The notes under the pieces are model-generated. The model was not told where the DNA came from and ran no database searches. It saw nothing but the letters and a program-made list of their open reading frames with translations. 64,000 nucleotides of DNA from Sulfuriferula sp047300855. Lineage in GTDB: Bacteria > Pseudomonadota > Gammaproteobacteria > Burkholderiales > Sulfuriferulaceae. Of the stretch, positions 24,766-33,857 are shown piece after piece (the first letter of the stretch is position 1; each line of letters begins with the position of its first letter). The position numbers were made by a program, and so were the translations under genes. The stretch covers positions 1,116,001 to 1,180,000 of the forward strand of contig NZ_CP170197.1 of the NCBI RefSeq assembly GCF_047300855.1. Reading direction: 5' to 3'.

Positions 24766-25119
24766 TTAACGACGGCCAATCAGCAGACCAATGACCAGAC
24801 CCACGCCCGCAGCCACTCCTACCGCTCTCCATGGGTTTTCATGTACATAGTCATCGGTAGCACGCGCTGCAGCCCGGGTTCTTTCCATGAGCGCGGCTTG
24901 GGCATCGGCCATCTTTTCTTTGGCGACAGCGAGTGACTCCTCTGCTTTTGCGCGTACCGCAGCCATTGCCTCGCCACCCTGGTTGGCTGTGGCCTTGAGC
25001 AAGGCTTCGGCGTCGGCAATCACCACTTTGAAGTCAGAAATCAACTGATCTTTGCTAATGTCGGTAAAATCCATTTCTGAGGCTGATTTTTTTGAGATCA
25101 AGGTCGTTTCTCCATTCAT
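24766..25119 (-). CDS. DUF883 family (ElaB/YqjD-like) membrane-anchored protein
   Basis: The product of about 117 residues has a long amphipathic helix (DQLISDFKVVIADAEALLKATANQGGE to LMERTRAAARATDDYVHENPW) and a C-terminal glycine-zipper membrane anchor (AVGVAAGVGLVIGLLIGRR). This is the ElaB/YqjD/DUF883 layout; the E. coli proteins bind ribosomes in stationary phase. The start is uncertain: ATG at 25119 is chosen, but 25131 and an ATG at about 25074 are also possible because no strong ribosome-binding site is visible. It is the first gene of the operon. Confidence 0.85.
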   Translation of the reverse strand: MNGETTLISKKSASEMDFTDISKDQLISDFKVVIADAEALLKATANQGGEAMAAVRAKAEESLAVAKEKMADAQAALMERTRAAARATDDYVHENPWRAVGVAAGVGLVIGLLIGRR

Positions 25120-25345
25120 TATTAAATGCATGAACCGTGTTGTTGATATTCAGGTCTGTACCTGTATCGATCATAACAGATAACAAAATACGCAATCATG
25201 CCTGAACTCCAGTATTCACTTTAGACCGGGACAGAATTTATGCCTAGGAATAAAGGATTCTTTTCATTTGAAACTTGTCTCCCATGCTCTGGCAAGTTAT
25301 TTTTATATTTAGCACTCAAATAACGAGATTACAAAATTGGATCCA

Positions 25346-27457
25346 ATGCATCGCAGTCTGTTTGCCCGTACACCTTGCCTCGTTGGCAGCGATCCGGAAC
25401 GCATGCGTGCAGAAATCCGCGATTATTTCCACACCACTTTTGACCGCTACGAGCAATTGTTCGAGACACTCGCCAGTGACGACGCGTATTACAAAAAACC
25501 CATCCCGTTGCGCCACCCGCTGATTTTCTATTTCGGCCATACCGCTACTTTTTTCATCAACAAGTTATTGCTGGTGGGACTTATCAGCGAACGCATCCAC
25601 CCCCGATTCGAATCCATATTCTCGGTCGGTGTGGACGAGATGAGTTGGGATGATCTCTCCGACACCCACTATGACTGGCCGCGCGTTGCCGAATTGCAGG
25701 CCTATCGTGACCAGGTGCGCGCGCTGGTGGATCAGGTGATCGCCAGCGCCCCATTGACCCTGCCAATCGACTGGAACCATCCGTGGTGGGCAATCGTGAT
25801 GGGCATCGAGCACGAACGCATCCACCTGGAGACCTCCTCGGTACTGATCCGTCAGCATGCGCTGGCCTATGTTCAGCCGCATGCGGCATGGGCGGCGTGC
25901 AAGCTGTCCGGCGAGCCGCCGCGCAATGCGTTGGTGCCGATAGCTGCGGGTACGGTGCGCCTGGGCAAGGATAAATCAGATCCGCACTACGGTTGGGACA
26001 ACGAATACGGCCTGCGCGAGGTTGTTGTGAGCGAATTTCAGGCCAGCCAGTACCTGGTCAGCAATCGCGAGTTTCTGGGATTTGTCGAAGCGGGCGGCTA
26101 CCAGACAGACGCCTGGTGGGAAGAGGAAGGGCGCGGCTGGAAAAATTTCAGTCAGGCGCAGCACCCCAACTTCTGGCTTGTTGATGGCAGCGGCTGGCGC
26201 CTGCGTTTGATGACCGAAGTGGTAGCCATGCCATGGGACTGGCCAGTGGAAGTCAACTACCACGAGGCCAAGGCATTTTGTAACTGGAAAGCTCAACAAA
26301 CCGGCCAACCCGTGCGCCTGCCCACCGAGGATGAATGGTACCGTCTGTATGATACTGCCGGTGTGGCAGAAGTCCTCCCGGATCAGGCCGCCAGCGCCAA
26401 TTTGCATCTCGACCACTGGGCCTCCGCGTGCCCGGTCACGACTTATCGCCACGGCGATTTGTTTGATGTGGTCGGCAACGTCTGGCAATGGACGGAAACC
26501 CCGATCTATCCGCTGGAAGGTTTTGAAGTCCACCCGATTTATGACGACTTCACCACGCCTACTTTCGATGGCCGCCACAACCTCATCAAGGGCGGCTCGT
26601 GGATCAGCTGCGGCAACGAGTCGTTGCGCAGCGCGCGCTATGCCTTCCGCCGCCACTTCTTCCAGCATGCCGGGTTCCGTTACGTGGTGAGCGATGCGCC
26701 TGCCAGCGCGCCGAATGTGTTCTACGAGAGCGACAAGCAGCTCTCCGAATACGCCGAATTCCACTATGGCGATGAATATTACGGCGTGCCCAATTTCCCC
26801 AGAACGCTGGCACAGATCGCCATCCGCGCCATGGGCGTCAAACCTGCCCGAAGCGCGCTTGATCTGGGCTGCGCGACCGGGCGTGCCACGTTCGAACTGG
26901 CACGGCATTTCGAGCACGTCACCGGCGTGGATTTTTCGGCGCGTTTTATCAATCTCGGCGTGCAACTGGCCGAGCAGGGCAGCATGCGCTACACCCTGGT
27001 GGATGAAGGCGAACTGGTGTCGTACAAAACCCGGCGCCTGGCTGACTTGGGACTGGATGGATTACGCGGCAAGGTGGCCTTTGTGCAGGGCGATGCCTGC
27101 AACCTCAAACCCATCCTCAGCGGCTTCGATTTCATTCTTGCCGCCAATCTGATCGACCGTCTGTACAGCCCGGCCAAGTTCCTCGCCAGCGTGCATGAGC
27201 GCATCAACCTGGGCGGAATCCTGATGCTGAGTTCGCCCTATACCTGGCTGGAGGAGCACACCCGGCGCGAGGACTGGATAGGAGGCTACAAAAAGGACGG
27301 CGAGAATTTCACCACCCTGGACGGCCTGAAAGCCATGTTGGGCAAGCATTTCCGCCTGATGCAGGCACCTCGGGATGTGCCTTTCGTGATCCGCGAAACA
27401 CGGCGCAAGTTTCAACACACCCTGGCTGAAGTGACCCTGTGGGAACGCATAGTGTGA
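25346..27457 (+). CDS. ovoA: 5-histidylcysteine sulfoxide synthase / methyltransferase (ovothiol synthesis)
   Basis: The 703-residue enzyme has three parts: an N-terminal DinB-like domain (1-200) with the iron ligands H156 and H160 in HERIHLE plus an upstream His, a formylglycine-generating-enzyme-like sulfoxide synthase domain (about 200-445, with GNVWQWTETP, KGGSWISCGNESLRSARYAFRR), and a C-terminal methyltransferase (LDLGCATGRATFELARHFEHVTGVDFS). OvoA joins Cys and His with oxygen to a sulfoxide and later methylates 5-thiohistidine. ATG 25346 is used; a TTG at 25337 is possible. The next gene, a beta-lyase, overlaps and supplies the missing step. Confidence 0.92.
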   Translation: MHRSLFARTPCLVGSDPERMRAEIRDYFHTTFDRYEQLFETLASDDAYYKKPIPLRHPLIFYFGHTATFFINKLLLVGLISERIHPRFESIFSVGVDEMSWDDLSDTHYDWPRVAELQAYRDQVRALVDQVIASAPLTLPIDWNHPWWAIVMGIEHERIHLETSSVLIRQHALAYVQPHAAWAACKLSGEPPRNALVPIAAGTVRLGKDKSDPHYGWDNEYGLREVVVSEFQASQYLVSNREFLGFVEAGGYQTDAWWEEEGRGWKNFSQAQHPNFWLVDGSGWRLRLMTEVVAMPWDWPVEVNYHEAKAFCNWKAQQTGQPVRLPTEDEWYRLYDTAGVAEVLPDQAASANLHLDHWASACPVTTYRHGDLFDVVGNVWQWTETPIYPLEGFEVHPIYDDFTTPTFDGRHNLIKGGSWISCGNESLRSARYAFRRHFFQHAGFRYVVSDAPASAPNVFYESDKQLSEYAEFHYGDEYYGVPNFPRTLAQIAIRAMGVKPARSALDLGCATGRATFELARHFEHVTGVDFSARFINLGVQLAEQGSMRYTLVDEGELVSYKTRRLADLGLDGLRGKVAFVQGDACNLKPILSGFDFILAANLIDRLYSPAKFLASVHERINLGGILMLSSPYTWLEEHTRREDWIGGYKKDGENFTTLDGLKAMLGKHFRLMQAPRDVPFVIRETRRKFQHTLAEVTLWERIV

Positions 27458-28626
27458 GCTTCGACTTCGATCAGGCCATCTCGCGTGAAGGCACTGCCAG
27501 CGTCAAATACGATGGTCGCATTGCGTATTTCGGCACCGCAGACGTGACCCCGTTATGGGTGGCGGATATGGATTTCGCTGCTCCGCCCGCGGTCACCGCA
27601 GCACTGGCGGCTCGCGCTGCGCACCCCATCTATGGCTATACGCGTTATCCGGACACCCTCTACGACGCGTTGATCGGCTGGATGCAGCAGCGCCATGGCT
27701 GGACGGTCAAGCGCGAATGGATCGTCATGTGTCCCGGCGTGGTGCCGTCCCTGCACGCTGCGGTGATGGCCTTTGCCCAAGCGGGCGAGGGTGTCATCGT
27801 GCAGCCGCCGGTGTATTTCCCATTTTTTTCCGCGGTGACCAGCAGCGCACGGCGCCTAGTTGAAACCCCCCTGCGCGTGACTGATGGCCGTTACCAGATT
27901 GACTTCGACCACCTCGAGCGATGCGCTGCCAGTGGCGCCAAACTGCTGTTGCTGTGTTCGCCGCACAACCCGGTGGGACGGGTCTGGCAGCGCGACGAAC
28001 TCGCCGAGATACTGCACATCGCGCGCCGGCACAAGCTGGTGGTGCTATCCGATGAAATTCACGCCGATCTCGTCTATCCCGATCAGCACCACACTGTGCT
28101 GGCCACCCTGGCGGACGAGTCCGACAGCCTGATCACCGCGGTGGCACCGAGCAAGACCTTCAATATTCCCGGTCTCGGATTATCCTGCCTGATCATCCCT
28201 GACCCAGAACTGCGTGCCACGATCGGTGCAGTGTTCGCCAGCCAGCATGTCAGCGCCAGCAACCCGTTCAGCATCGTGGCATTCGAAGCCGCTTATCGTG
28301 AAGGTGCCGCCTGGCTTGATGCACTCATGGCCTACCTGAAGGATACGCGCGATTTTGTGCTCGACTATGTGCGTCAGCACCTGTCCGGTATCCGCGCGAT
28401 TGCACCTGAAGGCACGTATCTGCTCTGGCTCGATTGCCGCGACATGCAATTGAGTGATGCGGCGCTGCGCGATTTCTTTATTCATCAGGCCAAACTGGGC
28501 ATGAACCCGGGTACGGTTTTCGGCGCCGGCGGCAGTGGCTACATGCGTCTGAATCTGGCCTCGCCGCGTCACGTTATCGCCGCCGCACTGGCGCGTGTCA
28601 GTCAGGCGCAAGCTTTATCCAGCTAG
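27454..28626 (+). CDS. ovoB: PLP-dependent C-S lyase (PatB/MalY type), probable ovothiol sulfoxide lyase
   Basis: The 390-residue fold-type I PLP enzyme shows MalY/PatB landmarks: WVADMDFAAPPAV, GYTRYP, LCSPHNPVGRVW, LSDEIHADLVYP, and APSKTFNIPGLGLS with the Schiff-base Lys. MalY/PatB enzymes cleave C-S bonds by beta-elimination. The GTG at 27454 overlaps the ovoA stop by four bases, so the two are coupled. In ovothiol synthesis OvoB removes pyruvate and ammonia from the sulfoxide made by OvoA, leaving 5-thiohistidine. The symbol rests on this context; an earlier GTG at 27439 is possible. It is soluble. Confidence 0.8.
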   Translation: MSFDFDQAISREGTASVKYDGRIAYFGTADVTPLWVADMDFAAPPAVTAALAARAAHPIYGYTRYPDTLYDALIGWMQQRHGWTVKREWIVMCPGVVPSLHAAVMAFAQAGEGVIVQPPVYFPFFSAVTSSARRLVETPLRVTDGRYQIDFDHLERCAASGAKLLLLCSPHNPVGRVWQRDELAEILHIARRHKLVVLSDEIHADLVYPDQHHTVLATLADESDSLITAVAPSKTFNIPGLGLSCLIIPDPELRATIGAVFASQHVSASNPFSIVAFEAAYREGAAWLDALMAYLKDTRDFVLDYVRQHLSGIRAIAPEGTYLLWLDCRDMQLSDAALRDFFIHQAKLGMNPGTVFGAGGSGYMRLNLASPRHVIAAALARVSQAQALSS

Positions 28627-28657
28627 ACTGTTTATCACGCAATCCAGGGGAATTCGC

Positions 28658-29095
28658 ATGCTGCGCACCGCTATTGCCACCTTTCTGCTGGCGGCAGGCA
28701 GCCACGTCAGCGTGGCCGCGCCCATCAATCTGGAACCGGGTTTGTGGACGACGCACATGCAGATGCAAATGAACGGCGTAGCCGCGCCCAGCGGCGATCG
28801 CGTGCAAACCCGTTGCATGACTGCAACGGACATGCAGAACGCCAGCCAGTTCATCCCGCAGATATTACGGAACGGGTGCGCCATCCAGTCGGCGCGGCGT
28901 AGCGGAGACACATGGAGTTGGACGCTCAGTTGCGCGCAAAGCTCATCGCGCGAGCATGGGATGGGTGAGGTCACTTTCTTGAGCCCTACCCGCTACACAG
29001 GCGTTCTGAACACGGTGATTGATCTACCGGCCGGGCAGACCGAACAAATAAAAATCAATTACGACAGCCGCCGCAGCGGTGCCTGCACACCCTGA
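28658..29095 (+). CDS. DUF3617 family exported protein
   Basis: The 145-residue product has a signal peptide (MLRTAIATFLLAAGSHVSVAA) and the DUF3617 pattern: LEPGLWTTHMQMQMNG, CMTATDMQ, then ILRNGCAIQSARRSGDTWSWTLSC and GEVTFLSPTRYTG. There are four Cys in the mature protein, compatible with two disulfides. Its start is 31 bases after the lyase gene on the same strand, so it may be cotranscribed with the ovothiol genes, but a functional link is not evident. Periplasmic, role unknown. Confidence 0.8.
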   Translation: MLRTAIATFLLAAGSHVSVAAPINLEPGLWTTHMQMQMNGVAAPSGDRVQTRCMTATDMQNASQFIPQILRNGCAIQSARRSGDTWSWTLSCAQSSSREHGMGEVTFLSPTRYTGVLNTVIDLPAGQTEQIKINYDSRRSGACTP

Positions 29096-29226
29096 CGCCT
29101 GCTCGCATGCGATTTGCAGCACGTTTTTCAGGGCTTCTTGTTCCGGCTGGACGCTGAATCAACCATAGAAAGCTGTCGGTGACTACGGTAGAGTAATGCG
29201 CATAATTATGCTGTGAGGAGAACAAG

Positions 29227-29724
29227 ATGAAACGCCTGTTGCTGGGAATGTTGTTGATTGCTGGTTGTTTCGCAGCCCCCGCTTTTGCCGACCCACCCGA
29301 CCACTACCCGTTTGTTTCTTATGGTGAAGGCTTGCGACTGGCGCAGCAGCAGAACAAGCCGATATTCCTGTATTTCGGCCGCTATGGGTGCGGTTGGTGT
29401 GCCAAGACCAACAAGGAAAGTTTTTCCGACCCGGATATCCATCGCCTCTACACCCAACACTACGTATTAGTCTACGTCGATGCGGAAAGCGGCAAACGCC
29501 TTAAATTGCCGAGCGGGGAACGGATTACGGAAGCTGACCTGGGCGCGCGCTTCAATGCCTTCGCTACCCCCTTATTTGTATTTCTGGATCCGCAAGGCAA
29601 GGAAATCGTCAAGATTCCCGGTTTCAAAACCATACAGGATTTCAAGGATTTCGACCGCTACGTGAACGGGGGCTATTACAAGACCCAGACGCTGTTGCAG
29701 TTTCTGGGCGGGAAATCTTCATGA
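29227..29724 (+). CDS. Periplasmic thioredoxin-fold protein with CGWC
   Basis: The 165-residue product has a signal peptide (to about AFA-D) and a thioredoxin fold with YFGRYGCGWCAKTNKESFSDPDI, which carries the redox motif CGWC, and the cis-Pro region FNAFATPLFVFLDPQGKEI. This resembles SoxW and thioredoxin_7/DUF255 proteins, which keep periplasmic thiols reduced. AGGAGAACAAG precedes the ATG. Its last four bases overlap the beta-propeller gene, so the two are probably one unit. A role in keeping a sulfur-carrier or cytochrome thiol reduced is possible but not shown. Confidence 0.82.
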   Translation: MKRLLLGMLLIAGCFAAPAFADPPDHYPFVSYGEGLRLAQQQNKPIFLYFGRYGCGWCAKTNKESFSDPDIHRLYTQHYVLVYVDAESGKRLKLPSGERITEADLGARFNAFATPLFVFLDPQGKEIVKIPGFKTIQDFKDFDRYVNGGYYKTQTLLQFLGGKSS

Positions 29725-30956
29725 TCCGTGCGCTGGCACTCGCGGTTTTTATGCTCCCGGCCGCAGTAATGGCAGCGCCGTGGCAGTTCGACCAACCCGT
29801 TGATGTCACGCCGGTTCATGGCGCAAAGGTGTTCCATCATGTGGAAGCCGCAGGCCGCAAGAGCATTGCGGTTTCCGGGGCCTTGATCGCAGTGGTGTGG
29901 GAAGACAACCGGGATGGCGTTTCGCGTTGCTATGTGGCAGTAAAACACTCCGCAAACAAAGGCTTCGAGGCGGATCGGCAGATCAGTGGCAGCAAGGAGG
30001 CATTTGAACCCAGCATCGTTTCCCTGCCCGACGGCCGTTTCGCGGTGGCCTGGGAAGAAGATGGCGGCGTCAATGCACGGGTTGTAAGCGCCACGCAGAT
30101 GGGTGAACCCATCAACCTGGCTGGTCATGACAGCAACGATGCCAGTGTCGGGTTCTCTGCCCAGGCCGGGCTGTGGGCCGCCTGGTCGCAACGTGATGGA
30201 CACTACTCGGGTATCCATATCGAAAAGCTGGGTTATGTTCCGGGTACGGACAAATTGTCGCCAGGTAAAGCTATGCTAGTGGATAACGCGCCATTGTCGG
30301 GCGATCAACTCTTTCCCAGCGTCGCTGCCCTGCAAACGGGAGGTGTGGCGATCGCCTGGGAGGATCGCCGTAGGGGGCATACGACGATCATGTATAGCCA
30401 TAGTGCTGGCGACGCCAAATTCTCAGCACCCGTACAGATGAACGAAACCCGGCGCGATGCACGCAATGCTGGCGTTGGTCCGGGCACGGGCGCCATGCGC
30501 GTTGCGCTGGCAGCGCAAGCGGGCGCCAAGGTGGCGGCGGTGTGGTCCGACAAGCGGGATTTTCTGTCCGGCTACGATGTCTACGCGGCGTTCAGCACAG
30601 ACGGCGGAGCACATTTCGGCGCCAATCAGATGGTGCAGGACAGCTTCGGCGACAACATCCCGCAATGGCACCCGGCGATTGCCAGCGACCAGGGCGGAAA
30701 ACTGGCTGTGGTTTGGGACGATAATCGGGACGGCACCCCGGATATCTGGTTATCCTGGCCAACCGCTTCGGGATGGAGTGACAATGCCAACGTCCCCGGC
30801 GCAGCAGGCGCGGGTGTGCAGTCTGACCCTTCCATCACCATGGATAGCCAGGGCAATCTGTATCTGGTCTGGCTGGAAAAGCAGGCGGCGGATGGATCGA
30901 CCCGGCTGCGCTACGAAATGGGCCGGGCAGTGATGGATAATCTCAAGGTGCAGTGA
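29721..30956 (+). CDS. Exported beta-propeller (sialidase/BNR-like) protein
   Basis: The 411-residue product has a signal peptide (LALAVFMLPAAVMAA) and repeating units of the type AVVWEDNRDG, VAWEEDGG, IAWEDRRRG, AAVWSDKRD, VVWDDNRDGTPDIW and LVWLEKQ, spaced by about 55 residues. This indicates a six- or seven-bladed propeller of the exo-alpha-sialidase superfamily. Catalytic sialidase residues such as the RIP motif and BNR Asp-boxes were not seen, so a binding role is more likely. It overlaps the thioredoxin-fold gene by ATGA. Confidence 0.78.
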   Translation: MIRALALAVFMLPAAVMAAPWQFDQPVDVTPVHGAKVFHHVEAAGRKSIAVSGALIAVVWEDNRDGVSRCYVAVKHSANKGFEADRQISGSKEAFEPSIVSLPDGRFAVAWEEDGGVNARVVSATQMGEPINLAGHDSNDASVGFSAQAGLWAAWSQRDGHYSGIHIEKLGYVPGTDKLSPGKAMLVDNAPLSGDQLFPSVAALQTGGVAIAWEDRRRGHTTIMYSHSAGDAKFSAPVQMNETRRDARNAGVGPGTGAMRVALAAQAGAKVAAVWSDKRDFLSGYDVYAAFSTDGGAHFGANQMVQDSFGDNIPQWHPAIASDQGGKLAVVWDDNRDGTPDIWLSWPTASGWSDNANVPGAAGAGVQSDPSITMDSQGNLYLVWLEKQAADGSTRLRYEMGRAVMDNLKVQ

Positions 30957-31011
30957 CGAGGCTCACAGGGAGCGTTGCAATTCTTGACGGGTTTCGCTTC
31001 ATCAGCACTTG

Positions 31012-31443
31012 TTAAGACGCTTTGGGCTGTAACCGTAAAAACCACTGATAACTGCCGCTCATGGTGACGATGCGTTGCGCATCGCACACCTCGACCAGCA
31101 CGGAGGCGAGTGCGCGACCGCGCGTGGCCAGTTGCCTGGATAACACCTCGGCTGATGCGCCATCGAATTGAGCCGAAGCGCGCAGGCAGCCGTGCGCCGG
31201 GGCGCGAAATTTCACCTCGGATGTGCGCAGAACGGCCATGACCTGATCCTGCCAGCTCGGTAGATGAAGTTGTAGAAATGCCCCGCTGCAAGCCTCGGCC
31301 AGCGAAAACTGCACGCCTGCGTGGATACTGCCCAGATGATTAAGGAGCAGCGGGGATTCGGGCATTTCCAGAATATGCGTATCGCCGGAGGCGGCAAACC
31401 GCATTCCCATGATCTTGTTGATGGCAAGGTCGGTAACGTGCAT
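31012..31443 (-). CDS. Hotdog-fold thioesterase-like protein (DUF4442/PaaI type)
   Basis: The 143-residue cytoplasmic product has the hotdog pattern with LLLNHLGSIHAGVQFSLAEACSGAFLQ (a hot-dog helix with HxGxxxxLxE) and two later strands, EVKFRAPAHGCLRASAQF and ASVLVEVCDAQRIVTMSGSYQWFL. DUF4442/PaaI-type proteins hydrolyse acyl-CoA esters. It lies 15 bases downstream of the FMN reductase gene on the same strand, so the two are probably cotranscribed. Substrate unknown. Confidence 0.75.
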   Translation of the reverse strand: MHVTDLAINKIMGMRFAASGDTHILEMPESPLLLNHLGSIHAGVQFSLAEACSGAFLQLHLPSWQDQVMAVLRTSEVKFRAPAHGCLRASAQFDGASAEVLSRQLATRGRALASVLVEVCDAQRIVTMSGSYQWFLRLQPKAS

Positions 31444-31458
31444 ATCAGTGACGGCGCG

Positions 31459-32025
31459 TCATGCTCTATCCTGCCCGTTAGCATCTTCCGCTTGATAGCC
31501 AGCTATTGCCGTCTGAAATGCCATGAGCGCCTCGCGCAGGGCCGCCGCAATTTCGGGATGGGAAGCAATTCCCGCTTCATCAAGCCTGGCACCAAGAATG
31601 AGTACGGTGATTGAAGCTTCGTCAACGATCCGGGCGGACATGGTGGCGAGGGTTTCCTTGAGCGAAGCTTGCGCATGGACAGCACGCGGTGACGCATTGA
31701 GCAGGGCGACCGGCTTGTTTACAAATGTCTCGCAACCCACCATCCAGTCCAGCGCATTTTTCATCGCACCGGTTACGCCGTGCGCGTATTCGGGGCTGGC
31801 AATCAGAACGCCGTCTGCCGCCAGAAGACGAGCCCGGAAATTCGCCACGGCCGGCGGATCGGTCGCTTCGATATCCGGGTTGAACAACGGCAGCGCGCCG
31901 AGTTCGCCAAACAGTTCGATGCGCATGCCGGGATGAGCCAAGCGTGCGGCCGCGCGTAGCAGGGCAGTGTTGAGCGATGCTTTGCGCAGGCTGCCTGAGA
32001 TTGCAAGAATTTGTGTGGTTCGCAA
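31459..32025 (-). CDS. NADPH-dependent FMN reductase family protein
   Basis: The 188-residue flavodoxin-like protein has the FMN phosphate-binding loop ISGSLRKASLNTALL and the family motif SPEYAHGVTGAMKNALDW. Such enzymes reduce flavin, quinones, chromate or azo compounds with NAD(P)H. The start is the TTG at 32025, three bases after the stop of the upstream gene; no ATG is available before the nucleotide-binding loop. It sits in a minus-strand unit with the DUF4260 and hotdog genes. Confidence 0.85.
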   Translation of the reverse strand: MRTTQILAISGSLRKASLNTALLRAAARLAHPGMRIELFGELGALPLFNPDIEATDPPAVANFRARLLAADGVLIASPEYAHGVTGAMKNALDWMVGCETFVNKPVALLNASPRAVHAQASLKETLATMSARIVDEASITVLILGARLDEAGIASHPEIAAALREALMAFQTAIAGYQAEDANGQDRA

Positions 32026-32028
32026 TGC

Positions 32029-32442
32029 TTATTTACCGCACGGCAAGTAGCGTCCGCGTGGTTCGCCTTCTTCCCGTCCGATGATGCCGAGATGAGTTAA
32101 TTTGAAGCCGTCTGCATATTTCAAACCATAACCCAATAAGCGGTCGATGCCGATATGCACGAACCAGATCAGTGCCAGCGCCATGCATAGTGCATTGCCC
32201 GTAGAGATGGCAAAAATTCCCAGCAGGCCGGGCAATAACTTTGAATGGGTGAGGTTGTATGCCCGAGCGCCGAACTGGGCATTCACCAGATATCCGAGCA
32301 TGGCTAAATCCGGGATTAATATTGTTGACCAGAACAGCGGCCAGCTAAACGATTGCTGCCAATACACAGCGAGGGCCAGGGCAAATACGGCACCCCCTTC
32401 CAGGCGGAGTAGAACGTTGGGTTTCTCGAATACTGAAAGCAT
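32029..32442 (-). CDS. DUF4260 family membrane protein
   Basis: The 137-residue product has four hydrophobic segments and the DUF4260 core: LRLEGGAVFALALAVY, LIPDLAMLGYLVNAQFGARAYNLTHS and LIWFVHIGIDRLLGYGLKY, then a HLGIIG tail. The ATG at 32442 is chosen because AAAGGTGA lies just upstream. It is three bases before the FMN reductase start and therefore part of one operon. The function of this family is unknown. Confidence 0.82.
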   Translation of the reverse strand: MLSVFEKPNVLLRLEGGAVFALALAVYWQQSFSWPLFWSTILIPDLAMLGYLVNAQFGARAYNLTHSKLLPGLLGIFAISTGNALCMALALIWFVHIGIDRLLGYGLKYADGFKLTHLGIIGREEGEPRGRYLPCGK

Positions 32443-32509
32443 GAATTCACCTTTCAATTGGAGTGCGTTGCTTGCGCAACAAGTTGCGCCAGTAAAGTTT
32501 TCGGCAGGT

Positions 32510-33424
32510 TCAACTTTCTATTTTCTGTTGCTTCACCACGCTCATCGCCGTGGCCACCAGCGCACCCATGTTGGATAAATCGCCGGGCAGAATCAGGGTA
32601 TTTCCCTGTTTGGCGATATTGCCGAAAGCCTCAACGTATTTTTCCGCCACTTTCAAATTCACCGCTTCCATGCCGCCCGGTTCGCTCAGTGCCGCAGCGA
32701 CTTTGCGGATCGCTTCGGCAGTAGCGGTAGCGGTGAGCAGGATGGCTTCCGCCTGGCCCTGGGCGTTATTGATGGCGGCCTGTTTCTGGCCCTCGGATTC
32801 GCGGATGGCGGCGGTCATGGCGCCTTCCGCCAGGTTGATTTCTTGCTGCCGCTTGCCTTCCGATTGCGCGACCATGGCGCGCTTCTCGCGCTCGGCGGTG
32901 ATCTGGGTTTGCATGGAGCGCAACACGGCATCGGGCGGGGTGATGTCCTTGATTTCGTAGCGCAGTACTTTGACGCCCCAGTTGGGGCTGGCTTCGTCCA
33001 GCGCCGAGATGACAGCGCGATTGATGTCGTTGCGTTCTTCCAGCAGGCGGTCGAGTTCGCGCTTGCCGCACTCGGAGCGCAGACTGGTTTGCGCAAGTTG
33101 GACGATGGCCATCTGGAAATCCGCCGTGCCGTAACTGGCGAGCTGCGGATTGGTGACCTGATAGAAAATCACACCGTCAATCTGCACCTGGGTATTGTCC
33201 TTGGTGATGCAGACTTGCGGCTGGACATCGAGCGGCACTTCCTTGAGCAGGTGCTTGTAGGCGATGCGGTCAATGAACGGGATGACAATATTGAGACCGG
33301 GTTGCAGCGCACCATGAAAACGCCCCAGCCGCTCGACCACCCAGGCATTTTGCTGGGGAACAATCTTAATCGAGCTGGCGACAAATGCTGCCACGACGAT
33401 AAGAAAAAACAGTGCAATTTCCAT
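32510..33424 (-). CDS. SPFH/Band 7 protein (paraslipin, QmcA-like)
   Basis: The 304-residue product has an N-terminal membrane anchor (ALFFLIVVAAFVASSI), a Band 7 domain with VVERLGRFHGALQPGLNIVIPFIDRIAYKH and TKDNTQVQIDGVIFYQVTNP, and a long helical segment rich in Glu, Ala and Gln (about 185-265) typical of flotillin oligomers. The end resembles paraslipins (GNIAKQGNTLILPGDLSNMGALVATA). ATG 33424 is preceded by CGGAGA; a longer frame starting at 33538 overlaps the nfeD-like gene and is not used. Such proteins form membrane microdomains and work with the NfeD partner, here the preceding gene. Confidence 0.92.
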   Translation of the reverse strand: MEIALFFLIVVAAFVASSIKIVPQQNAWVVERLGRFHGALQPGLNIVIPFIDRIAYKHLLKEVPLDVQPQVCITKDNTQVQIDGVIFYQVTNPQLASYGTADFQMAIVQLAQTSLRSECGKRELDRLLEERNDINRAVISALDEASPNWGVKVLRYEIKDITPPDAVLRSMQTQITAEREKRAMVAQSEGKRQQEINLAEGAMTAAIRESEGQKQAAINNAQGQAEAILLTATATAEAIRKVAAALSEPGGMEAVNLKVAEKYVEAFGNIAKQGNTLILPGDLSNMGALVATAMSVVKQQKIES

Positions 33425-33438
33425 AGGGTGTCTCCGGG

Positions 33439-33846
33439 TTATGGTTTGGCGGACAGGATCAGCGTGTTGCCGCGGATTTCGCGGATGATGCAATGTGTCG
33501 GCTGGGCAGTTTCGCCTTCCATGAGCCGGGCGTCCCATTCCGTGCCGCGATAGCGTACCCGCGCAGTATTATTATCGAGCCATGTGCTGACTTCCACGGC
33601 CTGGCCGATATCCAGGACGTCGTCGGCAGGGCGCTCGATTTTTGGCCTGCGCCGCAACCAGACCAGACCGATGACGCCAAACACTGCCGCCACGACCAGT
33701 TGTGCGGCCAGCGGATAGCCGTACAGGGCGGTAAAGCCCGCGGCCCCGGCTGCCACACCAAACACCAGCAGGTAGAAGGTGCCGGTAAAGATTTCCAGCG
33801 CAATCAGCACGCTGGCGAGAATGAACCAGAAAGTCATGGGCTGCAT
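33439..33846 (-). CDS. NfeD-like membrane protein
   Basis: The 135-residue product has two to three membrane helices and a C-terminal OB-fold domain (IGQAVEVSTWLDNNTARVRYRGTEWDARL, NTLILSAKP). This short NfeD form always pairs with SPFH proteins, as it does here, with 14 bases between the genes. It probably supports the assembly or quality control of the SPFH oligomer. The start could also be the ATG at 33837. Confidence 0.88.
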   Translation of the reverse strand: MQPMTFWFILASVLIALEIFTGTFYLLVFGVAAGAAGFTALYGYPLAAQLVVAAVFGVIGLVWLRRRPKIERPADDVLDIGQAVEVSTWLDNNTARVRYRGTEWDARLMEGETAQPTHCIIREIRGNTLILSAKP

Positions 33847-33857
33847 GGGCGTTTTCC

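Noticed and set aside
25976..26965. 329-codon frame opposite ovoA
   Set aside because: Antisense shadow; ovoA domains are intact across the whole segment.
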